A stretch of DNA of 9,498 nucleotides from Fluviicola sp. (lineage in GTDB: Bacteria; Bacteroidota; Bacteroidia; Flavobacteriales_D; Crocinitomicaceae), in the NCBI RefSeq assembly GCF_030151805.1, contig NZ_JASLCN010000509.1, positions 1 to 9,498 of the forward strand, read 5' to 3'. Within the stretch, counting starts at the first letter, position 1; the number at the start of each line of letters is the position of its first letter. The notes below the pieces were generated by a model. The model did no database searches, was not told where the DNA came from, and worked only from the letters and a program-made list of their open reading frames with translations. Shown here piece after piece: positions 1-5,605 of the stretch. The translations under genes were made by a program, and so were the position numbers.

Positions 1-294
1 TCCTACAAAACGAAAAATTCGGTCCGGTGAGCTGGGTCTAATTATTAAATTATTCATACCTGGTCCCTCAATTACCAGGTTTTTTAGAAATTCAATTCTT
101 CCTGTGCTTAAAAAAATAGTTCCCGTTACCTGGAACTTAATCGTATCGCCCGGAAAAGCGTTGATCACTTGTTGTCTAAGTGTTCCCGGACCGTTGTCAC
201 CGAGAGAAGTAACATACAGAACAGATTGCGCTCTAACCTGCATTGCAACAAAACACATGAAAACAAAAATTAGGCGGTTGGCTTTATTTATCAT
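1..294 (-). CDS. Secreted beta-helix protein, N-terminal fragment (runs off the left edge)
   Basis: This reading frame stays open from an ATG at 294 to the window edge, giving 98 codons. It starts MINKANRLIFVFMCFVAMQV followed by RAQS, a typical signal peptide with a short basic start, a hydrophobic core and likely cleavage near the Ala-Gln. The mature part begins YVTSLGDNGPGTLRQQV, then GDTIKFQVTGTIFL, and later LVIEGPGMNNLII. This pattern (G-D-x-G-x-G-T-L-R followed by G-D-T-I and I-x-G-P-G) is the usual opening of large secreted right-handed parallel beta-helix proteins of Bacteroidota. Such proteins are often exported by T9SS and act at the cell surface or outside the cell. The C-terminus, where a sorting domain would lie, is outside the window. 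A -7 promoter element lies 32 bp upstream. Exact function is unknown; the secreted beta-helix call is fairly secure. Confidence 0.8.
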   Translation of the reverse strand, partial: MINKANRLIFVFMCFVAMQVRAQSVLYVTSLGDNGPGTLRQQVINAFPGDTIKFQVTGTIFLSTGRIEFLKNLVIEGPGMNNLIIRPSSPDRIFRFVG

Positions 295-325
295 AAGTAA
301 TTTAATTTAAGAGGTATCTAGATTG

Positions 326-333
326 CAAATGTA
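326..333 (-). promoter_or_regulatory. Bacteroidota-type -7 promoter element
   Basis: On the minus strand this reads TACATTTG, an exact match to the TAnnTTTG -7 consensus of the Bacteroidota primary sigma factor. It lies 32 bp upstream of the ATG at 294, so transcription would begin about 25 nt before that start. No clear TTTG -33 element is seen at the expected distance, which keeps confidence moderate. Confidence 0.45.
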
Positions 334-623
334 AAGAACCTTGGTAGAATAATAACTCTTGATTAATCTCAAAGTCCAATTTTCAGGATACCTGGTATAG
401 GTATTTTATCGGTTGGCCAATTAATACATACTTGTGAAGTACCAATATAAAAATAAAAGCGAACTGTTTTCGTGTTTTTTTAACGGACTCGACTCCTGAT
501 AACAGACCTAGATATAGTTGATTTTTGTTGCCTGAAACCAATTAGATTAGAACTGCCTTAAATATTAGAAATACACAATAAAATCAATGGTTTACAAGAG
601 ATTTTTCTTCGCTATCCTCCTTG

Positions 624-644
624 TTCCTCCCTCCGAGGGAGGAA
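624..644. repeat. C/G-rich inverted repeat
   Basis: TTCCTCCCT and AGGGAGGAA form a perfect 9-bp inverted repeat around CCG. It sits in a C-rich patch (about 612-706) that contrasts with the AT-rich surroundings. It has no T-tract on either side, so it is not an obvious intrinsic terminator; it could be an intergenic repeat element. Confidence 0.5.
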
Positions 645-707
645 ACTAGATTCAGCCTTCAAACACGGATTCCCCCTCTTCATTCTCATTCCCCGCTCTC
701 GCTCTGC

Positions 708-720
708 AAAAAGAAAAGCC
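708..720. repeat. 13-base motif AAAAAGAAAAGCC, first of four
   Basis: The same 13 bases recur at 754-766, and the exact reverse complement GGCTTTTCTTTTT is found at 785-797 and 858-870. The copies at 754-797 form a hairpin with each other, and the last is the 3' arm and tail of the next terminator. This first copy has no adjacent partner, which suggests duplication or loss of a terminator unit. Confidence 0.55.
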
Positions 721-753
721 AGGTAGAATGAGAAACAGAACGAGTAGAAGTAC

Positions 754-797
754 AAAAAGAAAAGCCTCAACGAACAATCGTCAAGGCTTTTCTTTTT
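754..797. terminator. Strong bidirectional terminator-like hairpin
   Basis: AAAAAGAAAAGCCT (754-767) pairs perfectly with AGGCTTTTCTTTTT (784-797), a 14-bp stem. Inside it ACGA/TCGT pairs again after two mismatches around an ACAA loop. Both strands end in a T-rich arm (TTTTCTTTTT), so it can act in either direction. No gene ends immediately beside it: the minus-strand nuclease gene ends at 931 and the next genes lie further away. Confidence 0.6.
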
Positions 798-870
798 GTT
801 GTGAACCCGTTGCAACAAAAGTCGAAACAAAATATAACTGAAGAAGCTCCATAAAGGGGCTTTTCTTTTT
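798..870 (+). repeat. Dispersed ~75-bp repeat, copy A
   Basis: The unit begins GTTGTGAACCCGTTGCAAC, continues AAAAGTCGAAACAAA, and ends in the hairpin AAGCTCC-ATAAA-GGGGCTT with a T-rich tail. Copies in the same orientation lie at 2908-2986 and 5321-5399, and a partial copy follows directly at 871-903. Read on the minus strand the head resembles a tRNA 3' end (TTTCGACT followed by TTGTTGCAACGGGTTC), but no whole tRNA is present. Confidence 0.6.
841..870 (+). terminator. Intrinsic terminator within repeat copy A
   Basis: On the plus strand AAGCTCC (844-850) pairs with GGGGCTT (856-862), including one U-G pair, around the loop ATAAA. The tail TTCTTTTT follows. On the minus strand the same position is a C-A mismatch and there is no T-tract, so the plus strand is the likely active direction. 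Confidence 0.5.
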
Positions 871-903
871 GTTGTGATCCTACCGCAACCAGAGTCGAAC
901 ACT
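871..903 (+). repeat. Partial, diverged copy of the repeat head
   Basis: GTTGTGATCCTACCGCAACC followed by AGAGTCGAAC matches the head of copy A (GTTGTGAACCCGTTGCAAC...AAGTCGAAAC) with several changes and no second half. On the minus strand it contains GTTCGACTC, like a tRNA T-loop, but the flanking T-stem bases do not pair, so it cannot be a working tRNA. Confidence 0.4.
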
Positions 904-930
904 TTAGAGCAAGACTAAATTTACCCCAAA

Positions 931-1773
931 TCAATTTCTTTCAGACCTTGAGTAATTTTCTTTAATAAACAACTCAAAAATATCTTTCATTTCTTTATTC
1001 TCTTTTTTCCTTAGTCGAAAAAGTTTCAGTCCTGCTTTTTGAAATATTTCATCTTTCATTTTGTCATTCTCTACATTTTTTGGTTTATCATGCCAACTAC
1101 TATCAAGCTCAATAAACAGTTCTGGTCTAAATGTAGTTGGATTCACAACACATAAATCAAGTGTAGATTTGTAAAAGAAATTGGAAGTTACATCATTTAG
1201 AAAGCTACACACTTTTGAATCTATTATGGTGCTAAGAGCGGTATTTGGGAGTAAAATCGAACCAGACAATACATTTTTTGCTGCGAGATAGAGCTCTTTT
1301 TCTTGCGGAGAACCGTTGAAAATATCTTTATCAAACTGAAGTTCACCATGTTCACCAACTTTTACATTAAGATTAGAACTTAGTTGATCAATAACTATTC
1401 TTTTCTGAATGGAAATTTCCTCTTTCTCTAAGAATAGTTGGACATCTGGTTCATCAATGAGAATTTCGGCGTAGACTCTATGTGGATTCCTGTCAAACAA
1501 ATACCTTGCAACACCTCTAAACCCATTATCCGATAACGTGAAAGCTGATTTATCGTGCTGATGTATTTGGAAGATTCTTGTTGCAACATGAATTAAGTCA
1601 TCACTCGTTTCATTTTCATGTTTTTTTAACTCGTCAATGAATATGTTTTCAAATATGGAAAACGTTGGGGAATCGGCTAAATTTTGAGCATTTTTGTTAT
1701 CAGATAGAATTCGAGTGAGTTCTATCCAATTCCTAGATTGTAAATAGCGTAAGCAATCTTCTGCTGGATTCAT
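931..1773 (-). CDS. DUF2726 domain protein, putative PD-(D/E)XK-like nuclease
   Basis: The C-terminal third (about residues 155-255 of 280) matches the DUF2726 pattern. SPQEKELYLAAKNVL is followed by LDLCVV (D206), ELFIELDSSWHDKP (E222, D224, H228), then DKMKDEIFQKAGLKLFRLR. This family is considered related to PD-(D/E)XK nucleases of the Vsr/restriction type; E160, D206 and E222-x-D224 are the candidate active-site residues. The first 150 residues are mostly helical-looking and not recognised. The ATG at 1773 (MNPAEDCL) was chosen. An ATG at 1794 would add seven residues, and a TTG at 1830 is unlikely. It follows the Fic/Doc gene on the same strand by under 90 bp, so the two are probably one operon. 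It probably acts on DNA in the cytoplasm; the substrate is unknown and nuclease activity is inferred. Confidence 0.8.
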   Translation of the reverse strand: MNPAEDCLRYLQSRNWIELTRILSDNKNAQNLADSPTFSIFENIFIDELKKHENETSDDLIHVATRIFQIHQHDKSAFTLSDNGFRGVARYLFDRNPHRVYAEILIDEPDVQLFLEKEEISIQKRIVIDQLSSNLNVKVGEHGELQFDKDIFNGSPQEKELYLAAKNVLSGSILLPNTALSTIIDSKVCSFLNDVTSNFFYKSTLDLCVVNPTTFRPELFIELDSSWHDKPKNVENDKMKDEIFQKAGLKLFRLRKKENKEMKDIFELFIKENYSRSERN

Positions 1774-1859
1774 ATTTTCAAATTTTAAATGCATTAAGAA
1801 ATAGACACAACTCAAATAAAGCAGTAACAAATGATTGTATGTTAGTTACTTGAATTTGT

Positions 1860-2729
1860 TTATGTTTTACTTAATTGATATATGATTTGTTTATAAGCTT
1901 TAATTTCGGAATCTAGAAAAGCTTCTTCTTCGTAAAAAAATGTATCATCAACACCATGCATTTTAGTGAGATTGAAATCCTTTCTGAAGTTAGATAGGGT
2001 TATTTTGTCAACTTCAGACCTATTATTACCTAATGAGTATATTTTTTTCATTTTAGAACCTAAGAGAACTCCTAAAAATTTACTTTCCCTCTCTAATTCA
2101 CACTCTAAATTCGAACCGTTTTGATTTATTTTTATATGCTTGTTTCGAACGGCTTTTTTAAGTGTCGAAATTTTAACGTTCCCCTTGATAGTATTGGCTT
2201 TAGGACTTGAATTTTTCTTTATCCAAAATGCCATAAAACGAATATCCATGTCAGTATCCCATATACTTAACCTTTTTTCGCCTTTGGAACGTATCATTGG
2301 ATATTTTTTAATATACTTAAGGAAAAACTGATATAGACTTGAGTCAGCAATCGACACGAGAAATTCATAAAACTCTTTCGAGTCTAGTTCTGGAGAAAGG
2401 ACGTATCCATTATTATAGAGATGTTTTACAATACATAGTAACCCCGTTCGTTTATTTCCATTATGGAAAGCATGATTTTTAATGACCCCAAATGCTAAAG
2501 TCGCAACGTTTGAAAAGCAATCATCATATTTATTAAAGTCGCCAAAACCAGCAAACTGACGTCCAATTGCACTTTCAAGCATTCCCTTATTCTTAATTCC
2601 CCTCGGCTCTACTGGATCCATTTCCTCCAGAAGATGGACATTGTTAGATAACAAATCATGTAAATGTATGACACCTTCTGTGTCAAGGCAGAAAATTTTC
2701 TTACCAGCGTTTGTGGTTATACTCTCCAT
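1860..2729 (-). CDS. Fic/Doc (death-on-curing type) family protein with a C-terminal extension
   Basis: Residues about 40-110 form a Doc-like Fic core. EPRGIKNKGMLESAIGRQ is followed by HAFHNGNKRTG (residues 86-96), which carries the HxFx(D/N)xNKR signature (H86, F88, N92, K93, R94). Lys in place of the second Gly of the classic HPFxxGNGR motif is typical of Doc, which phosphorylates EF-Tu, rather than of AMP-transferring Fic enzymes. P1 Doc is about 126 residues; this protein has 289, with about 145 unrecognised, lysine-rich residues after the Fic core. That region contains no clear (S/T)xxxE(G/N) inhibitory helix. No Phd-like antitoxin gene is beside it; the downstream partner is the DUF2726 putative nuclease. 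The ATG at 2729 is the first good start. The Fic/Doc assignment is secure, but the target and whether it is a toxin are inferred. Confidence 0.85.
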   Translation of the reverse strand: MESITTNAGKKIFCLDTEGVIHLHDLLSNNVHLLEEMDPVEPRGIKNKGMLESAIGRQFAGFGDFNKYDDCFSNVATLAFGVIKNHAFHNGNKRTGLLCIVKHLYNNGYVLSPELDSKEFYEFLVSIADSSLYQFFLKYIKKYPMIRSKGEKRLSIWDTDMDIRFMAFWIKKNSSPKANTIKGNVKISTLKKAVRNKHIKINQNGSNLECELERESKFLGVLLGSKMKKIYSLGNNRSEVDKITLSNFRKDFNLTKMHGVDDTFFYEEEAFLDSEIKAYKQIIYQLSKT

Positions 2730-2851
2730 TATTAATTTTTGCTAACATATGTAAATATTAAGTACACCATTTACAATCAATCAAAACTTTATTTATTCTC
2801 GATTTTATTATTGATGAATAGCTCATGTTCTGTTCTTACCTTAATACTACA

Positions 2852-2880
2852 CAATAATTCTGAAAATCAATTCAGTATTG
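2852..2880. repeat. Imperfect hairpin
   Basis: CAATA-(ATT)-CTGAA pairs with TTCAGTATTG around AATCAA, a 10-bp stem with a three-base bulge. It lies between the Fic/Doc promoter side and repeat copy B. There is no T-tract, so its role is unclear. Confidence 0.35.
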
Positions 2881-2907
2881 AAAAATTCCGGAAAGAAATT
2901 TAGCCCG

Positions 2908-2986
2908 AAAACCCGCTGCAACAAAAGTCGAAACAAAGCATAGATAAAAAACTCCATAAAAGGGGCTTCTATTTTTACAGGGAGCT
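2908..2986 (+). repeat. Dispersed ~75-bp repeat, copy B
   Basis: AAAACCCGCTGCAAC, AAAAGTCGAAACAAA and ATAGATAAAAAACTCC are followed by GGGGCTTCTATTTTTACAG. It is closest to copy C, sharing ATAGATAAAAAA-CTCC and the ATTTTTA-AG tail, and is in the same orientation as copies A and C. The terminator hairpin is damaged because the G of AAGCTCC is missing, leaving only a 4-bp stem. Copies A and B flank the Fic/Doc-nuclease pair; copies B and C flank the beta-helix/HEPN pair. Confidence 0.55.
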
Positions 2987-3011
2987 TTAAATGTTAATAT
3001 TCTTTTATAAG

Positions 3012-3034
3012 AATCACATTTTTATAATGTGATT
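3012..3034. promoter_or_regulatory. Perfect inverted repeat just before the beta-helix gene (operator or RNA hairpin)
   Basis: AATCACATT and AATGTGATT form a perfect 9-bp inverted repeat around TTTAT, ending 12 bp before the ATG at 3047. The position suits a repressor site or a hairpin that masks translation initiation. The half-sites resemble an inside-out CRP/FNR-type site (TCACA...TGTGA), but nothing here identifies the binding protein. Confidence 0.45.
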
Positions 3035-3046
3035 ATATTTATTGCT

Positions 3047-4555
3047 ATGAATAATAAACTAACCCTTGACTACTTGCTGGAAGCAATGAAATCCCAAAAA
3101 ACAATTGATAATGAAATATTTGAAGAATATTCAGCTATTGATTTTGAGAATAAAACGGATTTCGGAGAAAATAAAGTTCTTCGATTTTCAAATTGTGATT
3201 TCAAAAAAGGGTTTGCGATAAATAATTTACAAGTTGATTTATACTTTGAATTTGATAACTGTAAACTAGGCAGGTTCAAAATGATAAAATCATTATTAAA
3301 CGAATTACAATTTGAACGGTGTACAATTGGTTCAATTTCCATTTATAATTCAGAAATACAAACCACATTACTCGAGAATTCTGAATGTAGCCAATCAATA
3401 ATCCTATCAGAATTAAAGGGAGAGTCCCTCTCTATTGAAAATGCTCAAATCAATAAAATTAGGCTTCATAGTAAAGAATTAGAGTCTGTAAATATAATTT
3501 CCAAAAATCAAATCAATCAAATTGAATTAACCAATTTCAGAAACGTGACGATCGTCGGAGGAGTTGAGAAAATTATTTCCAAAGCTAAAGAATTTGATTC
3601 TTTAACGATTATGGCACATTATAAATTCATCGATAAAACAAAAGTGGAGATACTTGCTAATAAAATTCAAGAATTAAGTTTTGAATTTCATTCATTTACA
3701 GGTTCCATTACTTTAGATGAAATTGAAATCAATCACTTAAAAATGAATGATGTCATAAGTAATTTTGGTAGTGTTCGTTTTAACGAAATCAAAATCGATA
3801 AAGCGGAGTTTTACGATGTTGCAATTAAATCGTTTTATTGGAATCAGGTCTTCTTTGATAATAAACTATTAATTGAACGATGTGATTTTAGTTCACTGAA
3901 TATTGCCAATGTAAAATGGCTACCAGGAAAAAAACTTTCTGATAGTTTTATTGACGAAGATATTCCGATGTTTTATCCAATTCGAAAAAAATGGCTAAAA
4001 AAGTTCGAAGCAGATATAAGTTCCAATAAAGGCAATTTATTGTACCGCATTAGAAAATATCTATTTGGCAATCTTTACAATTATGAAGATCAAGATGTAA
4101 GTATTTTACTTTATGAACGTGAGACTTATAGACAATTAAAAGCAACATCTATCTCTAATCATAATTTAATTGAATCGCTGGATTTTTACAGAAATGAAAT
4201 GCGCCTTCGATGGAAAGAAATTCGAATTAGTTGGAACATTCCATTTTGGGATCGAATTTTAATATTCTTGAGTCGCTGGGTTTCAGATTTTGGTCAAAGT
4301 TGGGCATTACCATTAATGTGGTTATTTGTATTCCATACATTGATCTATTTTTTGATTATAGGATTCAACTTCACTAATGATTTTGAAACTTTTAGAAACG
4401 GAACTGGGCAATACTTTGAACTTTTGAATCCGGTCCATAAGACACCTGAATATATAAAAGGATTTGATATAGGTTTGGAATTGCTTTTACGGATTTCAGA
4501 CGGATTTTTTATTTATCATTTTATAAGGGCAACAAGAAAATTTGGGAAGATTTAA
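3047..4555 (+). CDS. Beta-helical (pentapeptide-like) protein with a C-terminal membrane region
   Basis: Residues about 44-290 of 502 are a run of short alternating hydrophobic strands (LRFSNCDF, LQFERCTIGSISIYNSEI, LIERCDFSSLNIANVKW). This is the look of a right-handed beta-helix related to pentapeptide-repeat proteins, although the classic A(D/N)Lxx repeat is weak. A helical linker follows with YRQLK (361-365) and FYRNEMRLRW (from 380), then a membrane region: one clear hydrophobic segment at about 419-438, a second weaker one at about 476-492, and the ending FIRATRKFGKI. The linker and ending match a family of pentapeptide-repeat membrane proteins that often carry a two-helix ion-channel domain; here no TVGYGD-like selectivity filter is present. 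The ATG at 3047 was chosen over a GTG at 3029 that lies inside the upstream inverted repeat. It probably sits in the inner membrane with the beta-helix in the cytoplasm. Function is unknown; the HEPN gene 43 bp downstream is likely co-transcribed. Confidence 0.75.
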   Translation: MNNKLTLDYLLEAMKSQKTIDNEIFEEYSAIDFENKTDFGENKVLRFSNCDFKKGFAINNLQVDLYFEFDNCKLGRFKMIKSLLNELQFERCTIGSISIYNSEIQTTLLENSECSQSIILSELKGESLSIENAQINKIRLHSKELESVNIISKNQINQIELTNFRNVTIVGGVEKIISKAKEFDSLTIMAHYKFIDKTKVEILANKIQELSFEFHSFTGSITLDEIEINHLKMNDVISNFGSVRFNEIKIDKAEFYDVAIKSFYWNQVFFDNKLLIERCDFSSLNIANVKWLPGKKLSDSFIDEDIPMFYPIRKKWLKKFEADISSNKGNLLYRIRKYLFGNLYNYEDQDVSILLYERETYRQLKATSISNHNLIESLDFYRNEMRLRWKEIRISWNIPFWDRILIFLSRWVSDFGQSWALPLMWLFVFHTLIYFLIIGFNFTNDFETFRNGTGQYFELLNPVHKTPEYIKGFDIGLELLLRISDGFFIYHFIRATRKFGKI

Positions 4556-4598
4556 AAAAGAATGAAACTGTCCAATTCGTACGAACTAAAAATTATTT

Positions 4599-5216
4599 AT
4601 GAGTAAAAAAGATTTCTTTATTGACCATGACCAAAAAGCCATAATTAATGGTTGGGATGATAAATATTTAAGGGAAGTTATTTCTATTTGGAATAAAGAA
4701 GTACCCGAACATATTCAACGTTTTAACAGTTACAATGAAGATCGGAATTCGGTCATTTACTTCGCGCTATTTATGGAATATCATGTAAATAGATCCTTGG
4801 AAATATTGTTCCCAGACTTCAATTCATTTTTAGATTTTTCTAATACAGCAATAAGCGTTAAAATAAATATGCTTGCTTCATTCAGACTTTTTCCAAAACA
4901 AATTTTCGAAGCCTGTCGTTGCATCAACAATATACGAAATGAATTTGCGCACGAATTTTCAATTACAAAAATCGAAGAACTCGAACAATTACCAGCAGAT
5001 AGAAAAAGGAAAACCATTGATAAACTAGTTTTATTGACTAATGAATATTCTGGTGATTACGATGAATATGTTACAGTATCAGACACCGCAAAAAACAGAT
5101 TCAAAACACTTGTTATGAATACAATTACTGCATTTCGAATTTATGAACCATTAGCGAAAAAACTAAGAGAGCAAATTGAAAGTAATACTTTTTTGAAGGA
5201 AGATAAAAAATCGTAA
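4599..5216 (+). CDS. HEPN-like / MltR-DUF4145-type protein with RNEFAH motif
   Basis: This 205-residue, mostly helical protein carries IRNEFAHEF, with R113 and H118 forming the R-x4-H motif of HEPN domains. The preceding stretch (AISVKINMLASFRLFPKQIF, then EACRCINNIRNEFAH) has the layout of the MltR/DUF4145 group (sxkIxxxxxLgxi...IRNxFAH). In many toxins and defence proteins the RxxxxH motif is the active site of a metal-independent RNase; in MltR-like proteins catalysis is not established. A DYDEY stretch and a basic helical tail follow. It starts at an ATG 43 bp after the membrane protein gene and is followed by a strong hairpin, so the two genes form a closed transcription unit. A role as effector RNase controlled by the membrane partner is inference. 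Confidence 0.7.
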   Translation: MSKKDFFIDHDQKAIINGWDDKYLREVISIWNKEVPEHIQRFNSYNEDRNSVIYFALFMEYHVNRSLEILFPDFNSFLDFSNTAISVKINMLASFRLFPKQIFEACRCINNIRNEFAHEFSITKIEELEQLPADRKRKTIDKLVLLTNEYSGDYDEYVTVSDTAKNRFKTLVMNTITAFRIYEPLAKKLREQIESNTFLKEDKKS

Positions 5217-5217
5217 C

Positions 5218-5250
5218 TGCCCACTAATAAGTGGGCAACTAACTTTTTTT
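5218..5250 (+). terminator. Terminator of the beta-helix/HEPN unit
   Basis: TGCCCACT (5218-5225) pairs with AGTGGGCA (5230-5237) around AATA, starting one base after the HEPN stop codon. A run of seven T follows after ACTAAC. The spacer between stem and T-run is longer than usual. Confidence 0.6.
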
Positions 5251-5278
5251 GTAGGATTTAAGCTATTTACATATGAAT

Positions 5279-5322
5279 AAAAAGACAACTGCCCACCAAA
5301 TGGTGGGCAGTTGTCTTTTTTT
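5279..5322. terminator. Very strong bidirectional hairpin terminator
   Basis: A perfect 19-bp stem of AAAAAGACAACTGCCCACC with its complement surrounds an AAAT loop (5298-5301), flanked by A- and T-runs that suit both strands. It shares the core AACTGCCCAC...GTGGGCA with the hairpin at 5218-5237, so one probably arose from the other. It ends where repeat copy C begins. Confidence 0.7.
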
Positions 5323-5399
5323 GTGAACCCGTTGTAACAAAGTTCGAAACAAATTATAGATAAAAAAGCTCCGTAATGGGGCTTTTATTTTTATAGAGA
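5321..5399 (+). repeat. Dispersed ~75-bp repeat, copy C
   Basis: TTGTGAACCCGTTGTAAC, AAAGTTCGAAACAAA and ATAGATAAAAAAGCTCC are followed by GGGGCTTTTATTTTTATAG. It has the same orientation and order as copies A and B. As with copy A, the unit follows directly on the T-rich arm of a strong hairpin. Confidence 0.6.
5362..5395 (+). terminator. Intrinsic terminator within repeat copy C
   Basis: AAAAGCTCC (5364-5372) pairs with GGGGCTTTT (5378-5386), with one U-G pair, around GTAAT, and is followed by ATTTTTAT. The best-preserved of the three repeat-borne terminators. Confidence 0.5.
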
Positions 5400-5414
5400 A
5401 TTGTTTAAATTACC

Positions 5415-5535
5415 CTATTTGAGTGGTTCAATCTCTTTTACATCATTTTCAATTCCATGTTCTTTGTACTCTGAAAATAAGCCTAATCCTACCAAGTTAA
5501 GGTTTTCAGTATAATCCTTTTTTACAGTATATCAT
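5415..5535 (-). pseudogene. Possible decayed or frameshifted small gene
   Basis: On the minus strand an ATG at 5535 is preceded seven bases upstream by GAAAGG, a fair ribosome binding site, but reads only nine codons (MIYCKKGLY) to a stop. In the next frame a 38-residue open stretch ends at a TAG (5415-5417) and looks protein-like: DYTENLNLVGLGLFSEYKEH, then a charged tail ending KEIEPLK. Removing one A from the A6 run (T6 at 5518-5523 on the plus strand) would join the two into a 39-residue protein. It could be a remnant, a sequencing indel, programmed slippage or chance. No family is recognised. Confidence 0.25.
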
Positions 5536-5557
5536 TTTAATACCTTTCAAAGAATCC

Positions 5558-5565
5558 TATCTTTA
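5558..5565 (+). promoter_or_regulatory. Possible -7 element for the propeller gene
   Basis: TATCTTTA matches TAnnTTTG at all but the last base and lies 40 bp before the ATG at 5606. A TTTT tract stands 19 bases upstream in place of the TTTG -33 element. Weak. Confidence 0.3.
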
Positions 5566-5605
5566 TCCAGACTAATAAATTATAAAACCACTCATTTAAT
5601 ACGCA

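Larger units (their letters stand above)
295..930. other. Gene-free, hairpin-rich intergenic region
   Basis: No convincing gene lies here. A minus-strand open frame at 612-902 is low-complexity and is built from the hairpins and repeats of the region. The left half (about 340-600) is AT-rich and unremarkable apart from a 6-bp inverted repeat ATACCT/AGGTAT at 388-404. The right half (about 615-903) holds the C-rich inverted repeat, several copies of a 13-base motif, two terminator-like hairpins and the repeat unit described in separate entries. Confidence 0.6.
2730..3046. other. Divergent intergenic region between two accessory operons
   Basis: This region should hold promoters for both the minus-strand Fic/Doc unit and the plus-strand beta-helix/HEPN unit. 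No convincing TTTG-N19-TAnnTTTG pair was found for either. It contains an imperfect hairpin at 2852-2880, repeat copy B at 2908-2986 and a perfect inverted repeat at 3012-3034. No open frame in it looks coding. Confidence 0.5.

Noticed and set aside
104..310. Plus-strand open frame of 68 codons
   Set aside because: It lies opposite the beta-helix protein gene, whose signal peptide and conserved G-T-L-R/G-D-T-I pattern clearly mark the minus strand as coding.
708..870. A CRISPR array
   Set aside because: The repeated motif is 13 bases, in both orientations and unevenly spaced, and forms terminator hairpins; no cas genes are present.
612..902. Minus-strand open frame of 96 codons
   Set aside because: It runs through the C-rich inverted repeat, the hairpins and the repeat copies; the product is low-complexity (poly Phe/Tyr/Leu, Arg/Glu runs) with no family resemblance.
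871..930. A tRNA gene on the minus strand
   Set aside because: Only a T-loop-like and acceptor-like stretch is present; the T-stem does not pair and the upstream bases belong to the nuclease gene, leaving no room for a full cloverleaf.
1774..1830. TTG start extending the nuclease by 19 residues
   Set aside because: An ATG at 1773 (or 1794) gives a more natural start; the extra residues (a short hydrophobic stretch) have no sign of being a genuine signal peptide with a basic start.
3047..4555. A pentapeptide-repeat potassium channel
   Set aside because: The linker and C-terminal ending fit that group, but no TVGYGD-type filter or pore helix is present between the two hydrophobic segments.
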